A stretch of DNA of 64,000 nucleotides from Apium graveolens (GCF_009905375.1 NC_133648.1:308280565-308344564); one strand, 5' to 3'. Counted from the first letter of the stretch, positions 21,721 to 33,362 are shown. Numbers and translations: made by a program. The notes: generated from the sequence alone by a model not told the origin.

Positions 21721-23336
21721 TATGTCTCCTAAACAATATCTCCATATTACAATGACTGATAAAATTCGAAAAGAATTATGCCGGTACAAAAAAGACCACC
21801 CTAATGTAACTCAAAAAAATCTACAATAGTGGCTGAAGAAGAAACATAATCTCAAAATTACCCAATCTACCATATCCAATACACTTAGTCGTAGTGCAGA
21901 ACTACTCAATGTTGATAAAGTAAGTAATAGTTCAAGGCGCCAAAAAATGGTTACATACCCGCTCATGGAAACGACGTTATTGGAGTGGGTTCATACATAT
22001 CAAACTAAGATTAATATCACTAGTGATCTTGTGAAAGAAAAAGGTGCGTTTTTTCTTAATAAATTATATTCTGGTGCAAATTTATCTGACTTCTCAAATG
22101 GGTGGTTGGAGAGATTTAAGCAACGTCATGGAATAGATTTTTTTCGACGTTTTGGAGAAAGCGGAACTGTTGATATGCAAGCAGTTGAAGATGTGATTCC
22201 TAGTTTGAAGAATGTTCTTGATCAATACGATTGGAAAGCCATTTATAATATGGATGAAACTGGACTCTTCTATAGATTACAGTTAAATTTTATTTTTTAA
22301 TATTTAATTTATTTGCATGAGTTTTCATGGATGCATGGACTTTAACAAAAATATGATCAAACTAGGCTGATAACTCTTTGGCAATGCAAAAACTCGAAGG
22401 TCGCAAGCAAAATAAGGGAAGAATGATTGTGGTTGTATGCACTAATGGAGATGGAAGTGACAAATTCCCCTTGTGGGGGATTGGAAAATACTTAAATACA
22501 CGATGTTTTAAGCATATTAATCGAGATAATCTTGGGTGTCAATATCGAGCAAATCAAAAGGCTTGGATGGCACAAACTCTCTTCCTAGAATGGCTTAAAG
22601 ATTTTGATCAACACGTAAAAAATCGAAAAGTGTTGCTTCTCCTTGACAATTGCAGTGCACATGTACCACTGGGAGAGCTTCAAAATCAAATCCATCTTAG
22701 AAACACTATAGTGCATTATCTTCCACCAAATATGACATTATAATTGCAACCATGTGATGCTGGAATTATTCGTAATATTAAGGCATACTATCATCGTCGT
22801 TCACTCGCAAACTTCTTGAACATTTAGAGACTAATACTCCATATCCTGAAAAATTTAATATCCTGGAAGCAATTCGTTTGGTTGTGGCAGAATGGACATT
22901 GGATGTTAAACCACAAAGCATCGCGAGTTGTTTCCTTCATTGTAAAATTCATACCGTCCTACCAGAACAGGTGGTTATGGTGAAAGATAATGACACGCAG
23001 GTTGTTATTCAAGAACTAAACGACCTAATATAGAACATGTAGTATAAGAATCCAATGGATGTTAATTAATTACTTGATTTTCTGGCCGAGCAAGAGATTT
23101 ACTACACTCCAACGGAACAAGATATTGTTGAGACATTGCTAAGTCAATCAAATAAAAATGAATCGGAGGCGGATGAAGAAGAAGATACCGGTCACGAGAT
23201 ACCTAAAATTTTGACATCTAGCATTATTCAAATGTTACAACCAATAGAGATATTCTTATTAGAACAAGAAGGCGACCACAAAGATGAGGTGAAGACAATT
23301 CGGAAGATATTAGATAATGTAAAAGTTATTGGATAA
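21721..23336 (+). pseudogene. pogo/Tigger-like transposase, DDE_1 type
   Basis: The frame opens at ATG 21721 with a helix-turn-helix region (RKELCRYKKDHPNVTQKNLQ, then a stop near 21829). A CENP-B-type DNA-binding part follows (GWLERFKQRHGIDFFRRFGE). The DDE core has NMDETGLFYRLQ (first Asp), LLLDNCSAHVP (second) and LQPCDAG (third, 37 residues on). A probable intron of about 90 bases at 22280-22365 splits the core. It has a good TAG acceptor but an imperfect donor, and the frames match only if codons 'LQ' and 'ADNS' join. A stop at 22741, a frameshift near 22800 and stops near 23030-23070 break it. The acidic C-terminus ends at 23336. Confidence 0.8.
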
Positions 23337-23392
23337 TCAAACCTAAAGCAAGCTAGTATCATGAAATATTTTTCTGATTCACAGGGGACATG

Positions 23393-23394
<2 letters not shown>

Positions 23395-23431
<37 letters not shown>
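23395..23431. repeat. (TA)n microsatellite
   Basis: About 18 uninterrupted TA units lie inside the 3' flank of the pogo element. Confidence 0.95.
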
Positions 23432-23433
<2 letters not shown>

Positions 23434-23618
23434 ATTGAAATTATCACTTTATGCGAAAATTGGGACAAATATTTAAAACCAAAATTTTCTGAAAAATATC
23501 AATTATCACGATAGGGGGTTATTAATTTTTAATAGTGGTCCCGAGTCGGGACCGAGATATTTTATTAATGTAGAGAGGTTATCACTTTAGAGATTATCAC
23601 TTTACAAAAGTTCAACTG

Positions 23619-24965
23619 TAAAAAAAAGTGAGGAATTACCCCCATAATCCATTTCCGATGTGAGAATTAGTTAACTGATTTTAAATGATTAAGAACGAAC
23701 ACGAAAACTTTTGAGAGTATATGAGTGTGTGTAATTAGAATGAGTGTGTACGAATATAAACCTGCTACCATATTCACGTTATTCTCCCTTATAATTCGAT
23801 AGGTTACGATCTTTTATAAAGTGAACGTTGTGGCAAAGAAAACCATGTCCTACCCGTCATCATTGGTTGGACTAACCTCTTAGCCGTCAAACCCATGAAG
23901 TATAAATGGGATCAAGACATATATTGGGCTGAAGACCCTCGACCCAAGTAGGTAGTTAACATTTACGGCCCAGTTCTTATAATAGGCTTAGAAAAATTGT
24001 TAGTTATTCATATGACACTTCGTGACTAGCATGTGACATGATTTTGTTTGAGCAGGCATCATATGTATGCATGCAAGGTATTATATTATTATAATGTAGA
24101 AAAGTTGCTAAATTTACATATGACCCATCAAATTTGAGAAAAGTTTTGGAACAAATTTGAAGTCTCGCATTATCCCGAAAACAAAACACGAACTCTATGT
24201 AACCAAAAAAAAATGAAAACACATTTTTTAAAATATTTAGATTAAAATTAATTATATTTGTAAACATATAATAATAACAATAATAATTATGTGTAATGCA
24301 AGAGTATATAAATAATCTACTCAATAGCATTAATCACTCAAATCGAATCGCATGGAATTTAGTTGAGTAAATGGGGGTTACTCTATAAGATAAAGATCAC
24401 CTATGTGGGAGATAAGTGGGGCCGCTTCAAAGGAGAATTGCGAGCCACAATTCTTTAGAAACTCCTGCAGAACCAGAACGATGTTCTAGGGCCAAAATGG
24501 ACATACTCATGAGAACTGAACGAGTCAGAAAAGATATAGTGATAAGTATATCATTGTTTACACAAACAGTTGAACAGTTCAAGGACAAGCACATCTACTG
24601 TCTACCAGTAAAGTCGGTATGCTTATTCGAGCGAAGGTTGAAAGAGCATTCTCTACCTATCGTATGTTATATCTGATTTAATAAACTATCACCAAGTCAA
24701 ACTCTGTGTCTGTCTATTTGGTGTGTGCTACGAAAACTTCAATCTCATCCTCGTGGGGGATTTTTAGGAAATGTGGGTAGTAGTCCCACATTGTCAAGTT
24801 AATTTGAGCCAAAATTTGAGTGGACGAATGTTGCATGCGCGCAACGATTGAAACTTGGAATGTGTTCTCCTCCGAGAGAGCTTTCCGAGGCACTTTGATC
24901 ACTAAAAATGACTAAGAGATGGATGAGATATGATCATCCAAAGTTAGCCTCTTAGTAGTGGAAAT
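23619..24965. other. Intergenic DNA without a recognised gene
   Basis: AT-rich DNA. Open frames at 24004-24330 (minus) and 24416-24676 (plus) show no family that I recognise. A GTCCCACATTGT phrase near 24787 resembles the one at 24986 and may be an older copy of the same LTR-like sequence. Confidence 0.4.
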
Positions 24966-25478
24966 TTGTGGAGACTAGAAAGTCCCACATTGATTTTGCA
25001 AAAGGAGCATACATAGCTTTATATAGAAAACTCTTATGTAGTGTTCAAATATGTTACTTATGTATTGCTCCAACACCTACGCGCGCGCAGGGGGGGTGCA
25101 AATCTTCGGCTTTTGAGGGACAATCCGAGGCTTGCGAAGCCTTCGAGTTTGCCTGCGTGTGCAACGTGCAGACACGAATGTAGCAAAAAATTAGCCCGAA
25201 TTTACGAACTAGTTTTGCTAAATTTAATTTCCACTGGGCTTGAGCTTTTAAAAGTTAATTCATTTTTATTACAGATTATTATAATTGATTTGATATGATA
25301 ATAATAAGATTCAATTACAGATTTGATTTATTAACCGACTGATTAATTAAAGCATTTTAATTAATTATGCCTGGAGTAGCGCACACGTTTCCTCGAGTCT
25401 ATATAATAACGTATTAGGCTTAGGATTATTCATTTGTTCGACATACAACGCACAACCCCCTCCTAAACACAAACCCTA

Positions 25479-25516
<38 letters not shown>

Positions 25517-25862
25517 CTCTCTCTCCCTGTTCCAGTGATAGTTTCTTACTTCGTTCTAGTTCGCCGAAGGTGCCGTTCACGTAACATCGCCATTTTCTCA
25601 TTTTATCCTGGGAGGCTAACGACTCACACATACGGTGAGTGCCGTAATAGCTTTAAGAAGACAGTTATATGACTGGACTCAAAAACTTCTCCTTCATGTC
25701 CTTTTTGTTGATTTCTGTTATTCGCACATACTTATATTATATGTATTAATCGCAGATTATGACAACAATATGAAAGCTATTATTTTTATTACCTGTGACT
25801 AATACATCTGTCTTTGCATGTTTGTTGAGTAACAGATCTATGGAGAACAACACTATGAACAA
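24966..25862 (+). mobile_element. Element H: LTR-like sequence, leader and gag start of a copia element
   Basis: The stretch has AGTCCCACATTGATTTTG, a phrase common in plant copia LTRs, then a TATA box (TTTATATAG near 25019), a CT-rich leader with a (CT)n run, and a likely leader intron. That intron has donor CG|GTGAGTG near 25634 and acceptor GAGTAACAG at about 25835. An ATG at 25840 opens MENNTMNN, a gag-like start, and is cut at 25862 by the LTR of element C. No primer site or matching LTR was found, so a host promoter with a first exon is an alternative. Element D downstream could be the other half. Confidence 0.4.
25482..25514. repeat. (CT)n microsatellite
   Basis: About 16 CT units lie in the presumed leader of element H. 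CT runs are common in plant 5' leaders. Confidence 0.9.
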
Positions 25863-26409
25863 TGTTAGGTCACACAACACTGTAGAAGGGGGTTAAATAC
25901 AGTGTTACTACAATCAAATCGATTTTGAACACAAGTAACAGTAAACAGATATATTCAATATTATAAATTCTGTTACAATGGAATTGTTCTCTATCAGTGA
26001 TGAACAAATATCACTAAGAGCTGCTAGGTTGCAATGTATAATCTTCTCGATAATGATAACACATATAGTGTAAACCCAAAGTCTGTGTTTACATAGTACA
26101 CAGTTACAAGATAACTTCTAATTGATATGAAATATAATTATGTCTCTTAAAATATATCAATCGGATATCTTCTACAAGTCTTCTAGTCTTCTAACTCTTT
26201 CCATGAATATCTTCTTTTATTTAGTCTCGATCTTCCACCGTAAATCAGCTTCCTTCCTTAAATATAAGTCCTCCCGCACTTAAGTTCTGATATTAAGTTC
26301 TGACTTCCAGTAAGTCCTGATTTCAGTAAATCCTGATTTGTCATGTTTGTTAAGATCTGAAAACTAAACATGGATCATATTAGACATGACATCTCAAATA
26401 TATCTAACA
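25863..26409 (-). mobile_element. 3' LTR of element C
   Basis: 547 bases, TGTTAGGTCA...ATATCTAACA. Its inner edge is fixed by the polypurine tract next to it. Two exact AAGTTCTGA words (26282, 26294) and near copies to about 26345 cluster near the U3 end. The flanking host bases are AACAA (25858-25862); the partner duplication is lost with the 5' end. Confidence 0.8.
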
Positions 26410-26423
26410 ATCTCCCCCAACTT
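26410..26423 (-). promoter_or_regulatory. Polypurine tract of element C
   Basis: On the minus strand the sequence is TTGGGGGAGAT immediately before the TGTTAGATAT of the LTR. This is the plus-strand primer site for reverse transcription and it fixes both orientation and LTR edge. Confidence 0.8.
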
Positions 26424-26577
26424 GTAAATTAAGCAAAACATACAAGTTAATAGATTTGATGATGTCAAAAACATTTAAGTACAAATGCAATAAGACTTTA
26501 ACTAGATAACTAACTACAACTTACAGTACTTGTAACTTTTACCAATCTCATTGAGTCAATCTGAATCCATAATGATT

Positions 26578-27525
26578 CTAGACAAATCTTGATATCAGTT
26601 TTTCTTCTTTTATCCTCAGGACTTGAGAGAGTGTAGTCTTGACTTGCTTTATTTCTTCATTCTGACTTCCAATCTGATAGATTGCAGTCCTTAAAGCAGA
26701 GATATGGTTTCTTTCTAAACCATCATTCAGTCTTATTACCCTAGGATGAGAAGAATCTTCATTGTAGCACAAACATTTCTCATTCAGTAATACTTCAAGC
26801 TTAGAAGAATCCTTCTTCATTGGAGTTTCACTTCCATCATCTTCAACAATATTAGGAACGAACTCTGTAACTCTTGAACCAGAAATTCTTGCTTTATCTT
26901 TGATGGTCTTCAATATGAAGTTTGACCATCTCCTGGTAATATTAGACTTTACTTCTAAAAGGTCATGAAAGAATTGAAGTTCTTTCATGGTTTTATTTAG
27001 CACATCTGATTCTGATATCTGATATGTCCTTCCATCTTCAAGAAATAGAATCATATTTTCTTTGACATTGTGCTTGTTATGGGCATCCAGTACCACTTGA
27101 ACATAAATAACCTTATCAAGATGTTTCTGTGTAACATCTTCAAGCAGTCAATAGAAATGGATCTCTAGTAGCAACTTCAACTCCTGTTTTAATCTTAGCT
27201 TCATCAGAACCTAGTCCAACCCTGTCTCTTGGTTCTCTAGCATTCAACCCAATAGTCATAAAAGTAGACAACAATTGGCTTTTCTTTGGATCTGATGGTT
27301 TGACATTTTTCCACAGAAGTTTCTTTTTATCAGCTACTTCTATTTTGTCTAAATCAACTTGAGCAGTGTTAGAGGTTGACTTGATGACTTTATCAGAACT
27401 TGTTGTTTTTGAGAAGAAGTTCAACTGAAGATTGAATTTGATCCAATTGAGCCTGTTGAGAAGCTTGATTAGCCAGGACCTCAGAGATTTGGGCATGTTA
27501 CTTCTCTTGAGTTTTCTCAATTGCT
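26578..27525 (-). pseudogene. Element C third-ORF remnant
   Basis: The upstream part (about 27500-27400, in a frame other than the longest one) reads AQISEVLANQASQQAQLDQI and then QSSVELLL, a short coiled coil. The downstream part at 27096-26578 is a globular block (ENMILFLEDGRTYQISESDV and following) ending in a Lys/Glu-rich tail. The same two blocks in the same order occur in the third ORF of F1, so this is a diverged homologue. It is split by frameshifts. I see no membrane segment or signal peptide, so calling it an envelope protein is not supported. Confidence 0.55.
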
Positions 27526-27822
27526 TCTACTTTTTCAAGTGTAACTCAGGATATGTCGATTCAAATTCAACATTTGTTTGTCAAATCAACATAAATTATT
27601 AGTAACCACAATTTTAATCAAAACATTCATCAAGAAATACAGTTCAAGTAGATGAAGTAAAGATTAACATGTTTCAATAAAAACATTCACATGCATATAA
27701 CGCGAGATAAACAAAGACTAAATCTTGCGATCAAAAGAAATTTTATTAAAATATCAAAAGAGTACATTTCATGAAATTTATAGATTACATGCAAAAGATT
27801 ACAAGATAATCCTAGTCTAAGA

Positions 27823-28089
27823 TTAGTTCCTCCTGATGCTGATAAATAGCACTGCAAGACGGATAATCCGTTCTTGCTGAAGAAGAGCCTCTCTCCGTTC
27901 TTCTTCCAAGCGATCAAGATGGAGTTGATAGTCCATCTGAAAGAACAAGAGATTTGTCTGAACCTCTTGTGGAACCAAGTTCCATATGTCATCAGGAATG
28001 GCAGTGACGTGCCATTCCTGTTTCCAGTCACCATAACTGAACTCGACGTTGAAGTTTTCATAGTTCATAAACATGTTTACAAGAACCAT
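27823..28089 (-). CDS. Unrecognised 88-residue ORF in element C
   Basis: ATG at 28089 to a stop at 27823. The first half is aromatic-rich (NYENFNVEFSYGDWKQEW), the middle is DDIWNLVPQEVQTNLLFFQM, and the end is a charged helix (LDRLEEERREALLQQERI). It lies between pol and the third ORF on the same strand. It resembles no family that I know. It has no internal stop and reads as a compact domain plus helix, so it may be a separate small gene of the element or the first exon of the third ORF. Confidence 0.4.
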   Translation of the reverse strand: MVLVNMFMNYENFNVEFSYGDWKQEWHVTAIPDDIWNLVPQEVQTNLLFFQMDYQLHLDRLEEERREALLQQERIIRLAVLFISIRRN

Positions 28090-28113
28090 TTTTATGAAGG
28101 AAGAAAATGGTGA

Positions 28114-29578
28114 GAATTAAAAGAGAGAATGATTTTGAGTGAGAATAGAAGATGATTTGTCTGAGATGAAATGTCGGTTAAATAGCCAATGGAATACCAA
28201 GGAACTAGAGGACTGATTAATGATTAAGTGTAGAGTTAACTTAATGAGTGTCTCCCTAGACCGATGTGTAATAACTTAGGCAATATGTGAACAGTCAATA
28301 GTTAAAGCAGGAGTTAATGGGCACGAGAAATAAGTAACAATTACTGTGCATATGCAGTTTTTCAAGACAAGCACATTTACCACTAACCCAAATGATTATG
28401 ACAGTTTTTATCTCACCTAATTATATTCTGATCAGATATGACAGTTTCAGTATTTACCACAAATAAGTCAAGTAAAGAATAATGTCACGTAAGCATCAAA
28501 GTTTCCATCATAATTTAATATCAGAACTTGACTATTATCAGATTTTAACAGTCATCAGAACATGGCTTTTGTACTCAAAAAGTGAATGTTTGTATCTGTG
28601 ATTCTTCATACAAATACTTATTTGTTTCTTCAGAGTTTAATCATCAGAATTTCCATCAGAACTTGTCCTCAAAATTTATGCATATGACACTTAACTGTTT
28701 GTCAAAAACAACTTAATTACCACAGTAATTTTCATCATTCATATGGAGTGATAATATGTGCATTATCAAAATATCAGATAAAGATTAAAGTCTGATAAAC
28801 TTTAGTACATCTTAGAAATAAGGCATAACTAAGAAAAGTGCTTAAAAGTTGTCATTAATAATGAAGTATACTATAGGATAAATTTGTGCATGAGTCCACC
28901 TCAACTGTATGTGCCCATTTTATGCATCTTTTGAAATTACTTTTTACAGTGGCTTCTCAGTGTAAGTGAGTCACAACTGCTTATCAGAATTTATGCTATT
29001 ATCAGAGTATTTCTCCAGTAATCAGAGAATGTGAAAAGTCACCAAGAAAAATTTATTTGCTTTTCTAATGAATATAACTTAATACCAGCAAAGCACTTGT
29101 GTCTTCCCTTCCACATATTTACTCTAGATCTCAAAGGAGTACCTGATTTTAATTTTTCTTTTCTTTTTTTTTTCTTTTGATAAGTGAGGATTATCAGCAT
29201 ATAGTTCATCCTTAAGATTTAGTGACATCGGAATTTGACAGATAAGAAGCAAGAATCTAGTTTGTGACTTAGTAATAAGATACACAAAGTAAATTTGACT
29301 AAGCTCAAAATCAGAATTTGCTTGTGTTAATGAATTTCCACATAAACAACTAATTCAAACATGGGATTTTTAGTATGTTAAAGACTACTAGGTCAGCATC
29401 TGGCACAGTAATCCTCATTGGATTGAATAGTCACAGAACAGTTAAAACACTATCAGAGTATATAGATCCACATCAGATAACAATCAACATTTAATGTATT
29501 TCAATTTAAGCACAGACTACATGAAGATAAGACAATATGTAAAGACTGATCATAAAGTCTGATGCATGAGAACAAAAA
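28114..29578 (-). other. Non-coding spacer of element C with TCAGAACTT words
   Basis: No ORF. Exact TCAGAACTT at 28521 and 28657, and near copies (ATCAGAATTT, ATCAGATTTT, ATCAGAGTAT, ATCAGAACATG) at about 28540, 28556, 28643, 28985, 28998, 29307 and 29452. A T-rich/CTTTT stretch lies near 29158. Confidence 0.6.
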
Positions 29579-29968
29579 CTAAGCATATTTAGAGAAAGAA
29601 CCTGAAATCATTCCAAGTTCATTTACCAGTCTTGTAAAAGTAGCTTCACATAATGGTTTTGTGAAGATATCTGCTAGTTGTTGATCAGTTAGAACAAAAT
29701 GCAATTCCACATGTTCCCTTATGAAATGGTACCTAATGCTGATGTGCTTTGTCATTGAGTGTTGAACTGGATTATCTATCATAGCAATAGCACTTTGCTT
29801 ATCACAGTAAGTAGGTATTTTAGAAAATTCTAACCCATAATCAAGTAACCGATTCTTCATCCAAAGAATCTGTGCACAACAGCTTCCTGCAGCAATATAT
29901 TCTGCTTCTGCAGTTGATGTGGAAATTTCTGGTGTACTTGGTTTGATAGATAAAAGTGCCTTCTTCAT
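29579..29968 (-). pseudogene. Element C RNaseH (C-terminal part)
   Basis: The copia RNaseH core STSTAEAEYIAAGSCCAQIL is present (Glu and surrounding residues intact). Next comes the Asp region (CDKQSAIAMIDNPVQHS), then the end QLADIFTKPL. The first catalytic Asp (the YSDADYAG block seen in F1) has been deleted along with the preceding RT end. The stop at 29579 is near the natural end. Confidence 0.8.
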
Positions 29969-30037
29969 TCTGCTTGACTTGAAGGCCCAGAAAATAGCTA
30001 AGTTACCCCATCATACTCATTTGATATCTTGACTGCA

Positions 30038-31084
30038 TCAGTTTGGAAAACTTTTTATAAAGTCTGTCATTTGTAGAACCAAAGATGATATCATCAACGT
30101 ATATCTGAACCTTACTTTATTCCTTGTAATTATGCCATCACTATCAGTTTTGTTTCTGAATTCCCACTTTGTACCAACAACAGATCTGTTCTTTGGTCTT
30201 GGCACTAGAGTCCAGACTTTATTTCTTTCAAATTCATTCAACTCTTCCTGCATTGCTTGCAACCAATCAGCATCTTGAAGAGCTTCTTCCACTTTCTTTG
30301 GTTCAGTCTGAGATAGAAAAGAATGATAGAGATATTCATTTGATGTTGCAGTTCTAGTTCTGACACCTGCTTCAGGATCTCCAATTATTAAGTCAGGTGT
30401 ATGTGATTTGGTCCACTTCCTTGCAGATGGAAGTTGTTCACTAGAACTGGATCCTCTCCCATGATCCATGCTATCTCCATCGGCATTTTCTGATGCTCCC
30501 CCTGTAGTTATGTTCTCCGAGACTTCAGAATTTGAGTTAGATTCTTCAGGATTGGAAGAATCAGAATTTCTTGAATTATCAGAATTTGGCTTATCAGAAC
30601 TTGATGAATCAGAACTTGAAGAGCCAGTGACAGGTTCTGATGCTTCTTGAGAGTCTTGAGTTGTGGTAGGATGTTCAGCTTGCTCCCCCTGGACAGGTGC
30701 ATTTTCCTTTGGTGTTGTTACCACAGTTTCAATGACATTAGAACTTAACCCGTCAGAACTTACAATATCAGAGTTTAAGCCATCAGAATTTGCAGAATCA
30801 GAACTTAAATCTTCATTTTCAAATCTCAGCTGATCATGATCATTGAAATCTTCAAGTCCAGTAATCTTCTTATCATCAAAATATACATTTATAGATTCCA
30901 TGACAACCCTTGTTCTTAAATTGTAGAGTCTGAAGGCTTTTGTGGAAAGTGGATATCCAATAAAAATTCCTTCATCAGCTTTTAGATCAAATTTTGACAG
31001 CTGTTCAGGATGAGTCTTAAGAACAAAACACTTACAACCAAATACATGAAAGTATTTCAGATTTGGCTTCTTTTTCTTCACCAT
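30038..31084 (-). pseudogene. Element C integrase C-terminus, linker and truncated RT
   Basis: Starts in the integrase C-terminal region (FHVFGCKCFVLK, DLKADEGIFIGYP). A Ser/Asp/Asn-rich linker of about 150 residues follows, in which the TCAGAACTT word encodes repeated NSD and SSD units. RT begins at EEALQDADWLQAMQEEL and VPRPKNRSVVGTKWEFRNK. Just after RNK the sequence jumps, by a deletion of roughly 100 codons, to what in another frame is [12 protein letters not shown]. The catalytic box is therefore physically present but out of frame. Confidence 0.8.
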
Positions 31085-31675
31085 CTCATATGGTGTTTAT
31101 CCATGCTTGTTTATGAGTGTAGCATTCTTTGTAAAACAAGCAGTCTACACAGTTTCAGCCCAAAAGTAGGTTGGTAGCTTTGCTTCATAAAGCATAGTTC
31201 GTGCAGCTTCAATGAGAGTCCTATTCTTTCTTTCTACAACTCCATTTTGCTGTGGAGTTCCAGTTGCAGAAATTTCTGTTTGATTTCATGCTCTTTGCAG
31301 AACTCTTCCATGATTGAATTCTTGAAATCAGTGCCATTATCACTTCTTATAATTTTAATAGAATCTTTGACCAACTTATCCAGCTGTCTGACATGATCAG
31401 TTAGAGTAGATGCAGCTTAATTCTTCTTGTGCAAGAAATACATCCATGTGTATCTTGTGAACTCATCCACTATAACCATAGCATATTTCTTATTTACAAT
31501 TGACATGACATTGACTAGACCAAATAGATCAACATGCAGTAGGTGATAAGGCTCAAGAATTGAGGATTCAGTTTTGCTCTTGAAAGAAGATTTTCTTTAT
31601 TTTGCCTTTTGACATGAATCACAAAGGCCATCAGGAGAAAATACTGATTTTGGCAGTCCTCTCACAAGGGAAAGG
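31085..31675 (-). pseudogene. Element C integrase core, truncated
   Basis: Minus strand, mixed frames. DGLCDSCQKAK (second half of the zinc domain), HLLHVDLFGLVN (first Asp), IRSDNGTDFKNS (second Asp) and the Glu region near 31230 are recognisable. Stops and frameshifts occur near 31600, 31420, 31290 and 31100. The upstream edge at about 31675 is the junction with element D. Confidence 0.7.
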
Positions 31676-31677
31676 AA

Positions 31678-32379
31678 ATGACCATGGAGGATCTGATTCT
31701 CAGACTTCATATTGACGAAGACAATAGAGGATCTGAGAAGAAAGTGAATGTTGCTACTGAGAAGGAAAACATGGTGGAGCATGTTGAAAGCTTTAAGCCC
31801 AAGAAGACCATTTATGGTAAAGTTGCAAAACTGGCACCCAAGGGAGGGATTTCAAAGTCGAAATTTCAAGAAAAGTGCTACAACTGTGATAAAGTGGGTC
31901 ATAGGTCTTCTGACTACAAGAAGCCTAAAAAGGCCAACAAGAAGAAAGAAGCAAACATGGTCGATCATATCTCCAAGGAGATGGGTGACATAGACCTTTG
32001 TGCTACGGTCTATAGAGTGAACCTGATCGGCTCTAATCCGCGTGAGTGGTGGATTGATACTGGTGCTACTAGGCATGTTTGCTCAGACAAAGTGATTTTT
32101 TCTAGCCTCAAAGCTTCTAATGTTGGTGAGAAGCTTTACATGGGGAATTCAGCGACTTCTACCATTGAAGGTGAAGGCACGGTGATTCTGAAGATGAACT
32201 CTGGGAAGAATCTGACTTTGAAGAATGTACTGTATGTTCCCGATATTCACAAGAACCTTGTGTCTAGTTCTTTGTTGAATAAGCACGGATATCTTATTAT
32301 AGTTGAGTCAGATAAAGTTGTTTTTTCTAAGAGTGATATGTTTGTAGGTAAGGGCTATGTAACCTATGGAATTTTATAA
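31678..32379 (+). CDS. Element D gag C-terminus and protease
   Basis: An open frame of 233 codons. Gag's zinc knuckle is CYNCDKVGHRSSDYKK: the fourth ligand Cys is replaced by Tyr (TGC to TAC), so the knuckle is CCH-only. Lys-rich sequence follows, then the protease active site WWIDTGATRHVCSDK, MGNSATSTIEG and the usual NVLYVPDIHKNLVSSSLLNK. It ends at TAA 32377-32379, just before where the integrase should join, so pol is broken here. Confidence 0.75.
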   Translation: MTMEDLILRLHIDEDNRGSEKKVNVATEKENMVEHVESFKPKKTIYGKVAKLAPKGGISKSKFQEKCYNCDKVGHRSSDYKKPKKANKKKEANMVDHISKEMGDIDLCATVYRVNLIGSNPREWWIDTGATRHVCSDKVIFSSLKASNVGEKLYMGNSATSTIEGEGTVILKMNSGKNLTLKNVLYVPDIHKNLVSSSLLNKHGYLIIVESDKVVFSKSDMFVGKGYVTYGIL

Positions 32380-33362
32380 GCTTAATGTTATGTCCATTAA
32401 GGACGATAATGAAATGTAGAATTCTTCTGCTTACTTGCTTGAGTCTCCTAATTGATGGCATCCTAGATTATGACATGTTAATTATGACACTTTACGAAGG
32501 TTAAGTATAAAAGAATACATACCAAAATTAACAATTAATTCAAAACATAAGCGTCAGACTTGTGTTAAGGCAAAATTAAAGAGATCATCATTTAAACGTG
32601 TGGAAAGAAACACCAAAGTGCTAGACCTACTACATAACGATATATGTGATTTAAAATTCACTCCAACAAGAGGAGAAACAAGTATTTTATTACATTCATA
32701 GATGACAGTACAAAATACTGCTATGTATATTTGCTGAAAAGCAAAAACGAAGCTATAGATAAATTTAAAATCTATAAGGAAGAAGTTGAGACACAACAAA
32801 CTGAGAAAATCAAAATGATACGAAGTGATCGTGGAGGTGAATATGTTGAACCCTTTGGGGAATTCTATTCACAACATGGTATAATCCATGAGGTCACTAC
32901 ACTATACTTCCCTCAGTCAAATGGAGTGGCTGAGAGGAAGAATCACACTCTCAAAGAGATGATGAATGTGATGTTGCTAAACTCTGGACTTCCGCAGTCG
33001 ATGTGGGGGGAAGCCATCTTAAGCGTGAATAATATTTTAAATATTACTATGCGCAGAAATAAGGATGTAAGTCCTTATAGAATGTGGAAGAAAAAAAACT
33101 AAGTTACCAATATTTGAAAGTGTGGGGGTGCCTGGAAAATGTACAGATCCCTACACCTAAAAAGGTGAAGATTGGTCCAAACACTGTGGATTGTATCTTC
33201 ATCGGATATCCACCACATAGCACTGCATATCGGTTTCTCGTGTATGATTCTAAGATTCTTGACATTCAGAAGAATACGATTATGGAATCTAGAAATACCT
33301 CATTCTTTGAGACAACGTTTCCTTGTAATCCAGGAAAAGAATGTTCTACAACGTCTAAATGA
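32380..33362 (+). pseudogene. Element D integrase
   Basis: The zinc region (WHPRL and following) at 32440-32580 is degraded by stops. The core has LHNDICDLKF (first Asp), MIRSDRGGEYVEPF (second Asp) and QSNGVAERKNHTL (Glu). The C-terminal part at 33100-33360 has LKVWGCLENV, the usual VDCIFIGYP and MESRNTSFFE. A frameshift near 33095 separates core and C-terminus, and stops occur near 32417, 32450 and 32700. Confidence 0.75.

Larger units (their letters stand above)
21378..23618 (+). mobile_element. pogo-type (Tc1/mariner superfamily) DNA transposon
   Basis: A decayed transposase lies between inverted ends. The left end is CAGTATAATCCCTCTAAAGT (21378). The right end in reverse complement is CAGTTGAACTTTTGTAAAGT (23618). 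Both match the CAGT...AAAGT plan of plant pogo/lemi elements. Each end has a second inner block, TCACTTTAGAGAGGTTATCAC near 21421 and GAGAGGTTATCACTTTAGAG near 23573. TA follows the right end, as expected for the TA target; the left TA is lost. Confidence 0.75.
25863..31675 (-). mobile_element. Element C: SIRE-like copia, 5'-truncated and internally deleted
   Basis: Minus-strand order is integrase, RT remnant, RNaseH, spacer, small ORF, third-ORF remnant, polypurine tract, 3' LTR. The 5' LTR, gag, protease and integrase zinc domain are missing. The element ends at about 31675, directly against the plus-strand gag of element D. RT has lost most of its core. The family word TCAGAACTT / AAGTTCTGA is spread through the LTR, spacer and coding linker. 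Confidence 0.8.

Noticed and set aside
24416..24676. 86-residue plus-strand ORF as a gene
   Set aside because: No recognisable domain, no promoter or codon pattern, and one of several overlapping frames in AT-rich DNA.
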